The position numbers and the translations under genes are program-made. From Aurelia coerulea (lineage: Eukaryota > Cnidaria > Scyphozoa > Semaeostomeae > Ulmaridae), in assembly GCA_039566865.1 (NCBI GenBank), contig CM076951.1, positions 15,695,484-15,759,483 of the forward strand: a DNA stretch of 64,000 nucleotides. Direction: 5' to 3'. Positions 40,772-54,400 of the stretch are shown piece by piece. A model generated the notes under the pieces. That model made no database searches. It had not been told where the DNA came from and worked only from the letters and a program-made list of their open reading frames with translations. The stretch's first letter is position 1. The number at the start of each line of letters is the position of its first letter.

Positions 40772-40779
40772 ATTAACAG

Positions 40780-41769
40780 CCATTTAGACGAGTTTGAATC
40801 TGAAATTTGGGCGATGTGTGGCAGATCCAAACAAAAGGACAAGCAGACAATCGCAGACAATATGAAGACTCATTGGTGCTTGTGATTGGATGGAACAACA
40901 AGATGGATTTGACAGAGCAGAGCTGTTTGTGATGGGATAAAACACAACAATTGCAGTGCGTCATTGGAAAGGTATTTATACCTCCAGCGTCGTTTTGGCA
41001 ATCAAAACAATTATCATTAAACAATGTTCGAATCTTGAACGACAGACTCGCCATTGTTTTGATTGGCAAAGGAATGCAAGGATACTCCTGCATGCCTCAC
41101 TGCACTTGCATAATCAAACTACATAATTTGAATCAGTAATGTGAAGACTACAATTTTCTATTGTTATTTCACCCTATCAAAGACAATACCAACTTCTGTG
41201 AACCAATCAAATCTTTTGTAGCTTCATGGATACATTCAGGATCAAAGCAAAACATTAGATGTAGCCACTTAGCCACGAATCAACATTCTAGCCTTTGAAC
41301 AGGAGCTTAATATGTGGGATGCAGAGCAGGTGAACAAAAATGTTGCTGCATGCATGGTCGGAGCACAAGATTTAATATTTGAACTGAGAGTGATATCATA
41401 TTAACTTGCACTGGAGTTTGAGTCATGCTAAGCTGTCTTGATATATGCAAACAGTTGGATTGTTCTCAAACTCGAAACTTCCCGTGCAAAACTGTCCCTA
41501 TGGGGGCACATAACTAGTCTTATACTAACTACTCTTCTAAGCTGCACTCACTTAATTCTATTAACAGCTAGTTTAGAATTTTTTATTAGAATATCATTGC
41601 ACAGGAGTTTAGGAACTTATCAAATGCAAAATAAGACACCCTTTTTTGAAATTATGGTCGATTTGGCACCCCTAAACACGAGCCCGCGCGGGCCCGTGCC
41701 TACTTTGAAGAAAGACACCCTTTCCCGCGTTTCTTTGTATGCGCATGATAACACATCGGGTACCAAGTG
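40780..41769. other. Unassigned DNA
   Basis: About 1 kb with no convincing gene. A hairpin at about 40,995-41,073 pairs TTTTGGCAATCAAAACAATT with ATTGTTTTGATTGGCAAAG. A patch at 41,635-41,780 (ggcacccctaaacacg ... acaccctttcccgcg) resembles 13,968-14,040. Ends in a C10 run next to the retroelement fragment. Confidence 0.45.
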
Positions 41770-41779
41770 CCCCCCCCCC

Positions 41780-42067
41780 CCGGGAATGTTTCTTCTGTTT
41801 CTTCTTCAAACTCGCTCCGATCTACAATTTCCTTCTCGATGGCTGCTTCTTCTAAAAGGTTAGTGATTTCTTTATCGAGTGCTGCAATTTTTGTTCGTTT
41901 TTTCTCTAATGTGTTTTTAAGCGTTTCTAGTTTTGGTTTAATTCGAGCGGGGTTTCTTGATCAAACGGCCGTAAAATATCTTTCGCTTTCCCGATAGTCT
42001 TGCGTGCTACGAGTCGATGGCCATTTCTGGCTTGCAGTTTCTTCTTTAGGGCTTCCTTGTCAGCCAT
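41780..42067 (-). pseudogene. LTR retroelement gag N-terminus (BEL/Pao-like), truncated
   Basis: On the minus strand, ATG at 42,067 opens MADKEALKKKLQARNGHR and continues basic for 46 codons to a TAG. One frame over, the reading runs on as a heptad-like coiled coil (LETLKNTLEKKRTKIAALDK, then an acidic SEFEEETEET end). This fits a single frameshift near 41,938. A basic start followed by a short coiled coil with L-xx-LD-xx-I spacing is how many BEL/Pao gag proteins begin (family recollection). The rest of gag-pol is absent. It begins 24 bp after the primer-binding site. Confidence 0.65.
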
Positions 42068-42090
42068 ACTTTTACTTTTATCTGTCCTTG

Positions 42091-42108
42091 TCCCGGTTCA
42101 GGGCACCA
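42091..42108 (-). other. Primer-binding site of the LTR element
   Basis: The minus strand reads TGGTGCCCTGAACCGGGA, starting with the TGG complementary to a tRNA CCA end, 3 nt after the LTR. The tRNA species was not determined. Confidence 0.75.
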
Positions 42109-42111
42109 AAA

Positions 42112-42448
42112 TGTTAATTAGTTGACTGAGCATCTTCGAATTAGTTTAAGACGCGCACAGAAGGACCTGCGTTCTTCATAAGATGAGACAAGGACAAATT
42201 AAACGACGAAAAATATAGCTTATTGAGTTCAACACGATGTCTCTAAACTTGATTTAAACGATAAAGCGATGATGTATATTGCAATGAGATGACGACTTGA
42301 ACCTTAACGTTCGATAGTTCATTTGAATTGTTGTGCGTTTGTGCGTGACTTGACTTTCTTGATTGCTTCTCTCCGATGTTCTAAACGTTGTGACAAGAAG
42401 GCGTGTCTCGTCACAGGGTGTTCAAAAATATGAAAACAAAATCCAACA
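42112..42448 (-). mobile_element. 5' LTR of the BEL/Pao-like element
   Basis: 337 bp bounded by TGTTGG...TTAACA on the minus strand (TGTT/AACA ends) and followed by the PBS and gag start, which defines it as a 5' LTR. No second LTR is in the window. It abuts the satellite array within a few bases. Confidence 0.78.
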
Positions 42449-42454
42449 GGCCTA

Positions 42455-45400
42455 GCCAATATAATATAATGCTATAAAAGAAGTTGCTGGCAGAACTAAA
42501 GTTTTTAAGAACGATGAGCGCAAAACTTTTTATAATATGAATTGTAGCTAATAAAGTGAGTTTATCCACAAATTTTGTGTTTATATTTTGTTTTCTTTCA
42601 GAAAATAAACATTTAATTAATCGATGTTTGTTGATGAGTTGAAGCTAAAATAAGACTAAAGAAAGAACTAATGTTTATAGTAATGTTTCCAAGAATGATT
42701 GCTGCAGTACTAATTTAGTGCTTTATAGAAGTAGCTGGGAGAACTCAAGTCTTAAAGAACTATGAGCGCAATACTCTTTATAATATGAATTGTAGCTAAT
42801 AAAGTGAGTTAATCCACACTTTTTGTCTTTATATTTTCTTTTCTTTGAGAAAATAAACACTTAATTAATCGATGTTTGTTGATGCAGTAAAGCTAAAATT
42901 AGACCAAAGAAAGAAATAATGTCTATTGTAATGTTTCCAAGAATGGTTGCTGCAGCACTAATATACTGCTATAAAAGAATTAGCTGGCAGAACTAAAGTT
43001 TTAAAGAACGATGAGCGCAATACTCTTTATAATATGAATTGTAGCTAATAAAGTGAGTTAATCCAAAATTTTTGTGTTTATATTTTGTTTTCTTTAAGAG
43101 AATAAACATTTAATTATTCGATGTTTGTTGATGCAGTAAAGCTAAAATAAGACTAAAGAAAGAACTAATGTCTATAGTAATGTTTCCAAAAGTGGTTGCT
43201 GCAACACTAATATAGTGCTATAAAAGAAGTAGCTGGCAGAACTAAAGTTTTAAAGAACGATGAGCGCAATACTCTTTATAATATGATTTGTAGCTAATAA
43301 AGTGCGTTAATCTATACTTTTTGTGGTTATATTTTGTTTTCTTTGAGAAAATAAACATTTAATTAATCGATGTTTGTTGACGAGTAAAGCTAGAAAAAGA
43401 CAAAAAAAGAACTAATGTCTATAGTAATATTTCCAAGATTGGTTGTTGCAGCACTAATATAGTGCTATAAAAGAAGTAGCTGGCAGAACTAAAGTTTTAA
43501 AGAACGATGAGCGCAATACTCTTTATAATATGATTTGTAGCTAATAAAGTGCGTTAATCTATACTTTTTGTGGTTATATTTTGTTTTTTTAGAGAAAATA
43601 AACATTTGAATAATCGATGTTTGTTGATGCAGAAAAGCTAAAATAATACTAATGAAAAGACTAATGTCTATAGTAATGTTTCCAAGAATGGTTGCTGCAG
43701 CACTAATATAGTGCTATAAAAGAAGTCGCTGGCAGAACTAAAGTTCTAAAGAACGATGAGCGCAAAACTCTTTATAATATGAATTGTAGCTAATAAAGTG
43801 AGTTAATCCACAATTTTTGTGTTTATATTTTGCTTTCTTTGAGAAAATAAACATTTAATTAATCGACGTTTGTTGATGCAGTAAAGCTAGAAAAAGACTA
43901 AAGAAAGAACTAATGTCTATAATAATGTTTCCAAAAATGGTTGCTGGAACACTAATATAGTGCTATAAAAGAAGTTGCTGGCAAAACTAAAGTTGTAAAG
44001 AACGATGAGCGCAAAACTCTTTATAATATGAATTGTAGCTAAAAAATTGAGTTGATCCACAATTTTTGTCTTTATATTTTGTTTTCTTTGAGAAAATAAA
44101 CACTTAATTTATCAATGTTTGTTGACGAGTAAAGCTAGAAAAAGACTAAAAAACAACTAATGTCTATTGTAATGTTTCCAAGAATGGTTGCTGCAGCACT
44201 AATATACTGCTATAAAAGAATTAGCTGGCAGAACTAAAGTTGTAAAGAACGATGAGCGCAAAACTCTTTATAATATGAATTGTAGCTAATAAAGTGAGTT
44301 AATCCACAATTTTTGTGTTTATATTTTGTTTTCTTTGAGAAAATAAACATTTAATTAATCGATGTTTGTTGATGAGTTAAAGCTAAAATAAGACTATAGA
44401 AAGAACTAATGTTTATGGTAATGTTTTTTAAGAATGGTTGCTGCAGTACTAATATAGTGCTATATAAGAAGTAGCTGGCAAAACTAAAGTTTTAAAGAAC
44501 GATGAGCGCAATACTCTTTGTAATATGAATTGTAGCTAATAATGTGCGTTAATCCACACTTTTTGTATTTATACTTTGTTCTCTTTGAGAAAATAAACAT
44601 TTAATTAATCGATGTTTGCTGATGAGTTAAAGCTAAAAAAAGACTAAAAAAGAACTAATGTCTATAGTAATGTTTCCAAGATTGGTTGTTGCAGCACTAA
44701 TATAGTGCTATATAAGAAGTAGCTGGCAGAACTAAAGTTTTAAAGAACGATGAGCGCAAAACTCTTTATAATATGAATTGTAGCTAATAAAGTGCGTTTA
44801 TCCATACTTTTTGTGTTTATATTTTTTTTTTTTAGAGAAAATAAACATTTGAATAATCGATGTTTGTTGATGCAGAAAAGCTAAAATAATACTAATGAAA
44901 AGACTAATGTCTATAGTAATGTTTCCAAGAATGGTTGCTGCAGCACTAATATAGTGCTATAAAAGAAGTCGCTGGCAGAACTAAAGTTCTAAAGAACGAT
45001 GAGCGCAAAACTCTTTATAATATGAATTGTAGCTAATAAAGTGAGTTAATCCACAATTTTTGTGTTTATATTTTGCTTTCTTTGAGAAAATAAACATTTA
45101 ATTAATCGACGTTTGTTGATGCAGTAAAGCTAGAAAAAGACTAAAGAAAGAACTAATGTCTATAATAATGTTTCCAAAAATGGTTGCTGGAACACTAATA
45201 TAGTGCTATAAAAGAAGTTGCTGGCAAAACTAAAGTTGTAAAGAACGATGAGCGCAAAACTCTTTATAATATGAATTGTAGCTAAAAAATTGAGTTGATC
45301 CACAATTTTTGTCTTTATATTTTGTTTTCTTTGAGAAAATAAACATTTAATTAATCGATGTTTGTTGATGAGTTAAAGCTAAAATAAGACTAAAGAAAGA

Positions 45401-48400
45401 ACTAATGTTTATGGTAATGTTTCCAAGAATGGTTGCTGCAGTACTAATATAGTGCTATATAAGAAGTAGCTGGCAGAACTAAAGTTTTAAAGAACGATGA
45501 GCGCAATACTCTTTGTAATATGAATTGTAGCTAATAATATGCGTTAATCCACACTTTTTGTATTTATACTTTGTTCTCTTTGAGAAAATAAACATTTAAT
45601 TAATCGATGTTTGCTGATGAGTTAAAGCTAAAAAAAGACTAAAAAAGAACTAATGTCTATAGCAATGTTTCCAAGATTGGTTGTTGCAGCACTAATATAG
45701 TGCTATATAAGAAGTAGCTGGCAGAACTAAAGTTTTAAAGAACGATGAGCGCAAAACTCTTTATAATATGAATTGTAGCTAATAAAGTGCGTTAATCCAT
45801 ACTTTTTGTGTTTATATTTTGTTTTTTTTAGAGAAAATAAACATTTAAATAATCGATGTTTGTTGATGCAGAAAAGCTAAAATAATACTAATGAAAAGAC
45901 TAATGTCTATAGTAATGTTTCCAAGAATGGTTGCTGCAGCACTAATATAGTGCTATAAAAGAAGTCGCTGGCAGAACTAAAGTTCTAAAGAACGATGAGC
46001 GCAAAACTCTTTATAATATGAATTGTAGCTAATAAAGTGAGTTAATCCACAATTTTTGTGTTTATATTTTGCTTTCTTTGAGAAAATAAACATTTAATTA
46101 ATCGATATTTGTTGATGCAGTAAAGCTAGAAAAAGACTAAAGAAAGAACTAATGTCTATAATAATGTTTCCAAAAATGGTTGCTGCAACACTAATATAGT
46201 GCTATAAAAGAAGTTGCTGGCAGAACTAAAGTTGTAAAGAACGATGAGCGCAAAACTCTTTATAATATGAATGGTAGCTAATAAAGTGAGTTCATCCATA
46301 CTTTTTGTGTTTATATTTTTTTTTTTTGGAGAAAATAAACCTTTAAATAATCGATGTTTGTTGATGCAGAAAAGCTAAAATAATACTAAAGAAAGAACTA
46401 ATGTCTATAGTAATGTTTCCAAAAATGGTTGCTGGAACACCAATATAGTGCTATAGAAGAAGTTGCTGGCAAAACTAAAGTTGTAAAGAACGATGAGCGA
46501 AAAACTCTTTATAATATGAATTTTAGCTAAAAAATTGAGTTGATCCAAAATTTTTGTGTTTATATTTTGCTTTCTTTGAGAAAATAAACATTTAATTAAT
46601 CGATATTTGTTGATGCAGTAAAGCTAGAAAAAGACTAAAGAAAGAACTAATGTCTATAATAATGTTTCCAAAAATGGTTGCTGCAACACTAATATAGTGC
46701 TATAAAAGAAGTTGCTGGCAGAACTAAAGTTGTAAAGAACGATGAGCGCAAAACTCTTTATAATATGAATGGTAGCTAATAAAGTGAGTTCATCCATACT
46801 TTTTGTGTTTATATTTTATTTTTTTTTGGAGAAAATAAACATTTAAATAATCGATGTTTGTTGATGCAGAAAAGCTATAATAATACTAAAGAAAGAAGTA
46901 ATGTTTCCAAAAATGGTTGCTGGAACACTAATATAGTGCTATAAAAGAAGTTGCTGGCAAAACTAAAGTTGTAAAGAACGATGAGCGAAAAACTCTTTAT
47001 AATATGAATTGTAGCTAAAAAATTGAGTTGATCCAAAATTTTTGTCTTTATATTTTGTTTTCTTTGAGAAAATAAACATTTAATTTATCAATGTTTGTTG
47101 ACGAGTAAAGCTAGAAAAAGACTAAAAAAGAACTAATGTCTATAATAATATTTCCAAGATTGGTTGTTGCAGCACTAATATAGTGCTATAAAAGAAGTAG
47201 CTGGCAGAACTAAAGTTGTAAAGAACGATGAGCGCAATACTCTTTATAATATGAATGATAGCTAATAAAGTGCGTTTATCCATACTTTTTGTGTTTATAT
47301 TTTGTTTTTTTTTTAGAGAAAATAAACATTTAAATAATCGATGTTTGTTGATGCAGAAAAGCTGAAATAATACTAATGAAAAGACTAATGTCTATCGTAA
47401 TGTTTCCAAGAATGGTTGCTGCAGCACTAATATAGTGCTATAAAAGAAGTCGCTGGCAGAACTAAAGTTCTAAAGAACGCTGAGCGCAAAACTCTTTATA
47501 ATATGAATTGTAGCTAATAAAGTGAGTTAATCCACAATTTTTGTGTTTATATTTTGCTTTCTTTGAGAAAATAAACCTTTAATTAATCGATGTTTGTTGA
47601 TGCAGTAAAGCTAGAAAAAGACTAAAGAAAGAACTAATGTCTATAATAATGTTTCCAAAAATGGTTGCTGCAACACTAATATAGTGTTATAAAAGAAGTT
47701 GCTGGCGGAACTAAAGTTTTAAAGAACGATGAGCGCAAAACTCTTTATAATATGAATTGTAGCTAATAAAGTGAGTTAATCCACAATTTTTGTGTTTATA
47801 TTTTGTTTTCTTTGAGAAAATAAACATTTAATTTATCGATGTATGTTGACGAGTAAAGCTAGAAAAAGACTAAAAAAGAACTAATGTCTATAGTAATATT
47901 TCCAAGATTGGTTGTTGCAGCACTAATATAGTGCTATAAAAGAAGTAGCTGGCAGAACTAAAGTTGTAAAGAACGATGAGCGCAATACTCTTTATAATAT
48001 GAATGATAGCTAATAAAGTGAGTTTATCCATACTTTTTGTGTTTATATTTTGTTTTTTTTAGAGAAAGTAAACATTTAATTAATCGATATTTGTTGATGC
48101 AGTAAAGCTAAAAAAAGACTAAAAAAGAACTAATGTCTATAGTAATGTTTCCAAGATTGGTTGTTGCAGCACTAATATAGTGCTATAAAAGAAGTAGCTG
48201 GCAGAACTAAAGTTGTAAAGAACGATGAGCGCAATACTCTTTATAATATGAATGATAGCTAATAAAGTGCGTTTATCCATACTTTTTGTGTTTATATTTT
48301 GTTTTTTTTAGAGAAAATAAACATTTAAATAATCGATGTTTGTTGATGCAGAAAAGCTGAAATAATACTAATGAAAAGACTAATGTCTATAGTAATGTTT

Positions 48401-51400
48401 CCAAGAATGGTTGCTGCAGCACTAATATAGTGCTATAAAAGAAGTCGCTGGCAGAACTAAAGTTCTAAAGAACGATCAGCGCAAAACTCTTTATAATATG
48501 AATTGTAGCTAATAAAGTGAGTTAATCCACAATTTTTGTGTTTATATTTTGCTTTCTTTGAGAAAATAAACCTTTAATTAATCGATGTTTGTTGATGCAG
48601 TAAAGCTAGAAAAAGACTAAAGAAAGAACTAATGTCTATAATAATGTTTCCAAAAATGGTTGCTGCAACACTAATATAGTGCTATAAAAGAAGTTGCTGG
48701 CAGAACTAAAGTTTTAAAGAACGATGAGCGCAAAACTCTTTATAATATGAATTGTAGCTAATAAAGTGAGTTAATCCACAATTTTTGTGTTTATATTTTG
48801 TTTTCTTTGAGAAAATAAACATTTAATTTATCGATGTATGTTGACGAGTAAAGCTAGAAAAAGACTAAAAAAGAACTAATGTCTATAGTAATATTTCCAA
48901 GATTGGTTGTTGCAGCACTAATATAGTGCTATAAAAGAAGTAGCTGGCAGAACTAAAGTTGTAAAGAACGATGAGCGCAATACTCTTTATAATATGAATG
49001 ATAGCTAATAAAGTGCGTTTATCCATACTTTTTGTGTTTATATTTTGTTTTTTTTTAGAGAAAATAAACATTCAATTAATCGATATTTGTTGATGCAGTA
49101 AAGCTAAAAAAAGACTAAAAAAGAACTAATGTCTATAGTAATGTTTCCAAGATTGGTTGTTGCAGCACTAATATAGTGCTATATAAGAAGTAGCTGGCAG
49201 AACTAAAGTTTTAAAGAACGATGAGCGCAAAACTCTTTATAATATGAATTGTAGCTAATAAAGTGCGTTAATCCATACTTTTTGTGTTTATATTTTTTTT
49301 TTTTTTTTAGAGAAAATAAACATTTGAATAATCGATGTTTGTTGATGTAGTAAAGCTAAAATTAGACTAAAGAAAAGATCAAATGTCTATAGTAATGTTT
49401 CCGAGAATGGTTGCTGCAGCACTAATATACTGCTATAAAAGAAGTAGCTAGCAGCACTAAAGTTTCAAAGAACGATGAGCGCAATACTCTTTATAATATC
49501 AATTGTAGCTAATAAAGTGAGTTAATCCACACTTTTTGTGTTTATACTTTGTTCTATTTGAAAAAAATAAACATTTAATTAATCGATGTTTGTTGATGAG
49601 TAAAAGCTAAAATAAGACTAAAGAAAGAACTAATGTCTATAATAATATTTCCAAGATTGGTTGTTGCAGCACTAATATAGTGCTATAAAAGAAGTAGCTG
49701 GCAGAACTAAAGTTGTAAAGAACGATGAGCACAATACTCTTTATAATATGAATTATAGCTAATAAAGTGCGTTAATCCATACTTTTTGTGTTTATATTTT
49801 ATCTTTTTTGGAGAAAATAAACATTTAAATAATCGATGTTTGTTGATGCAGAAAAGCTAAAATAATACTAAAGAAAAGACTAATGTCTATAGTAATGTTT
49901 CCAAGAATGGTTGCTGCAGCACTAATATACTGCTATAAAAGAAGTAGCTAGCAGAACTAAAGTTTCAAAGAACGATGACCGCAATACTCTTTATAATATC
50001 AATTCTAACTAATAAAGTGAGTTAATCCACAATTTTTGTGTTTATATTTTGTTTTCTTTGAGAAAATAAACATTTAATTAATCGATGTTTGTTGATGAGT
50101 TAAAGCTAAAATAAGACTAAAGAAAGAACTAATGTTTATGGTAATGTTTCCAAGAATGGTTGCTGCAGTACTAATATAGTGCTATATAAGAAGTAGCTGG
50201 CAGAACTAAAGTTTTAAAGAACGATGAGCGCAATACTCTTTGTAATATGAATTGTAGCTAATAATGTGCGTTAATCCACACTTTTTGTATTTATACTTTG
50301 TTCTCTTTGAGAAAATAAACATTTAATTAATCGATGTTTGCTGATGAGTTAAAGCTAAAAAAAGACTAAAAAAGAACTAATGTCTATAGTAATGTTTCCA
50401 AGATTGGTTGTTGCAGCACTAATATAGTGCTATATAAGAAGTAGCTGGCAGAACTAAAGTTTTAAAGAACGATGAGCGCAAAACTCTTTATAATATGAAT
50501 TGTAGCTAATAAAGTGCGTTAATCCATACTTTTTGTGTTTATATTTTGTTTTTTTTAGAGAAAATAAACATTTAAATAATCGATGTTTGTTGATGCAGAA
50601 AAGCTAAAATAATACTAATGAAAAGACTAATGTCTATAGTAATGTTTCCAAGAATGGTTGCTGCAGCACTAATATAGTGCTATAAAAGAAGTCGCTGGCA
50701 GAACTAAAGTTCTAAAGAACGATGAGCGCAAAACTCTTTATAATATGAATTGTAGCTAATAAAGTGAGTTAATCCACAATTTTTGTGTTTATATTTTGCT
50801 TTCTTTGAGAAAATAAACATTTAATTAATCGATATTTGTTGATGCAGTAAAGCTAGAAAAAGACTAAAGAAAGAACTAATGTCTATAATAATGTTTCCAA
50901 AAATGGTTGCTGCAACACTAATATAGTGCTATAAAAGAAGTTGCTGGCAGAACTAAAGTTGTAAAGAACGATGAGCGCAAAACTCTTTATAATATGAATG
51001 GTAGCTAATAAAGTGAGTTCATCCATACTTTTTGTGTTTATATTTTTTTTTTTTTGGAGAAAATAAACCTTTAAATAATCGATGTTTGTTGATGCAGAAA
51101 AGCTAAAATAATACTAAAGAAAGAACTAATGTCTATAGTAATGTTTCCAAAAATGGTTGCTGGAACACTAATATAGTGCTATAGAAGAAGTTGCTGGCAA
51201 AACTAAAGTTGTAAAGAACGATGAGCGAAAAACTCTTTATAATATGAATTGTAGCTAAAAAATTGAGTTGATCCAAAATTTTTGTGTTTATATTTTGCTT
51301 TCTTTGAGAAAATAAACATTTAATTAATCGATATTTGTTGATGCAGTAAAGCTAGAAAAAGACTAAAGAAAGAACTAATGTCTATAATAATGTTTCCAAA

Positions 51401-54400
51401 AATGGTTGCTGCAACACTAATATAGTGCTATAAAAGAAGTTGCTGGCAGAACTAAAGTTGTAAAGAACGATGAGCGCAAAACTCTTTATAATATGAATGG
51501 TAGCTAATAAAGTGAGTTCATCCATACTTTTTGTGTTTATATTTTATTTTTTTTTTGGAGAAAATAAACATTTAAATAATCGATGTTTGTTGATGCAGAA
51601 AAGCTAAAATAATACTAAAGAAAGAACTAATGTCTATAGTAATGTTTCCAAAAATGGTTGCTGCAACACTAATATAGTGCTATAAAAGAAGTTGCTGGCA
51701 AAAATAAAGTTGTAAAGAACGATGAGCGAAAAACTCTTTATAATATGAATTGTAGCTAAAAAATTAAGTTGATCCAAAATTTTTGTCTTTATATTTTGTT
51801 TTCTTTGAGAAAATAAACATTTAATTTATCAATGTTTGTTGACGAGTAAAGCTAGAAAAAGACTAAAAAAGAACTAATGTCTATAGTAATGTTTCCAAGA
51901 TTGGTTGTTGCAGCACTAATATAGTGCTATAAAAGAAGTAGCTGGCAGAACTAAAGTTGTAAAGAACGATGAGCGCAATACTCTTTATAATATGAATGAT
52001 AGCTAATAAAGTGCGTTTATCCATACTTTTTGTGTTTATATTTTGTTTTTTTTAGAGAAAATAAACATTTAAATAATCGATATTTGTTGATGCAGAAAAG
52101 CTGAAATAATACTAATGAAAAGACTAATGTCTATAGTAATGTTTCCAAAAATGGTTGCTGGAACACTAATATAGTGCTATAAAAGAAGTTGCTGGCAAAA
52201 CTAAAGTTGTAAAGAACGATGAGCGAAAAACTCTTTATAATATGAATGGTAGCTAAAAAATTGAGTTGATCCAAAATTTTTGTGTTTATATTTTGCTTTC
52301 TTTGAGAAAATAAACATTTAATTAATCGATATTTGTTGATGCAGTAAAGCTAGAAAAAGACTAAAGAAAGAACTAATGTCTATAATAATGTTTCCAAAAA
52401 TGGTTGCTGCAACACTAATATAGTGCTATAAAAGAAGTTGCTGGCAGAACTAAAGTTGTAAAGAACGATGAGCGCAAAACTCTTTATAATATGAATGGTA
52501 GCTAATAAAGTGAGTTCATCCATACTTTTTGTGTTTATATTTTATTTTTTTTTTGGAGAAAATAAACATTTAAATAATCGATGTTTGTTGATGCAGAAAA
52601 GCTAAAATAATACTAAAGAAAGAACTAATGTCTATAGTAATGTTTCCAAAAATGGTTGCTGCAACACTAATATAGTGCTATAAAAGAAGTTGCTGGCAAA
52701 AATAAAGTTGTAAAGAACGATGAGCGAAAAACTCTTTATAATATGAATTGTAGCTAAAAAATTAAGTTGATCCAAAATTTTTGTCTTTATATTTTGTTTT
52801 CTTTGAGAAAATAAACATTTAATTTATCAATGTTTGTTGACGAGTAAAGCTAGAAAAAGACTAAAAAAGAACTAATGTCTATAGTAATGTTTCCAAGAAT
52901 GGTTGCTGCAGTACTAATATAGTGCTATAAAAGAAGTAGCTTGCAGAACTAAAGTTGTAAAGAACGATGAGCGCAATACTCTTTATAATATGAATGATAG
53001 CTAATAAAGTGAGTTAATCCACAATTTTTGTGTTTATATTTTGTTTTTTTTAGAGAAAATAAACATTTAAATAATCGATATTTGTTGATGCAGAAAAGCT
53101 GAAATAATACTAATGAAAAGACTAATGTCTATAGTAATGTTTCCAAGAATGGTTGCTGCAGCACTAATATAGTGCTATAAAAGAAGTCGCTGGCAGAACT
53201 AAAGTTCTAAAGAACGATCAGCGCAAAACTCTTTATAATATGAATTGTAGCTAATAAAGTGAGTTAATCCACAATTTTTGTGTTTATATTTTGCTTTCTT
53301 TGAGAAAATAAACCTTTAATTAATCGATATTTGTTGATGCAGTAAAGCTAAAAAAAGACTAAAGAAAGAACTAATGTCTATAATAATGTTTCCAAAAATG
53401 GTTGCTGCAACACTAATATAGTGCTATAAAAGAAGTTGCTGGCAGAACTAAAGTTTTAAAGAACGATGAGCGCAAAACTCTTTATAATATGAATTGTAGC
53501 TAATAAAGTGAGTTAATCCGAAATTTTTGTGTTTATATTTTGTTTTCTTTGAGAAAATAAACATTTAATTTATCGATGTATGTTGACGAGTAAAGCTAGA
53601 AAAAGACTAAAAAAGAACTAATGTCTATAGTAATATTTCCAAGATTGGTTGTTGCAGCACTAATATAGTGCTATAAAAGAAGTAGCTGGCAGAACTAAAG
53701 TTGTAAAGAACGATCAGCGCAATACTCTTTATAATATGAATGATAGCTAATAAAGTGCGTTTATCCATACTTTTTGTGTTTATATTTTGTTTTTTTTAGA
53801 GAAAGTAAACATTTAATTAATCGATATTTGTTGATGAGTTAAAGCTAAAAAAAGACTAAAAAAGAACTAATGTCTATAGTAATGTTTCCAAGATTGGTTG
53901 TTGCAGCACTAATATAGTGCTATATAAGAAGTAGCTGGCAGAACTAAAGTTTTAAAGAACGATGAGCGCAAAACTCTTTATAATATGAATTGTAGCTAAT
54001 AAAGTGCGTTAATCCATACTTTTTGTGTTTATATTTTTTTTTTTTTAGAGAAAATAAACATTTAAATAATCGATGTTTGTTGATGTAGTAAAGCTAAAAT
54101 AAGACTAAAGAAAAGATAAATGTCTATAGTAATGTTTCCAAGAATGGTTGCTGCAGCACTAATATACTGCTATAAAAGAAGTAGCTAGCAGCACTAAAGT
54201 TTCAAAGAACGATGAGCGCAATACTCTTTATAATATCAATTGTAGCTAATAAAGTGAGTTAATCCACACTTTTTGTGTTTATACTTTGTTCTATTTGAGA
54301 AAATAAACATTTAATTAATCGATGTTTGTTGATGAGTAAAAACTAAAATAAGACTAAAGAAAGAACTAATGTCTATAATAATATTTCCAAGATTGGTTGT

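Noticed and set aside
40433..40885. 150-codon plus-strand frame
   Set aside because: It crosses the boundary of the hAT-type MITE and is read from its GC-rich terminal hairpin; it is accidental.
43259..43286. Eight-codon micro-ORF starting at ATGAGC in each satellite unit
   Set aside because: Variants among units change amino acids freely and it is too short to support.
48883..49071. 62-codon minus-strand frame in the satellite
   Set aside because: Present only where chance removed a stop; it is not maintained between units.
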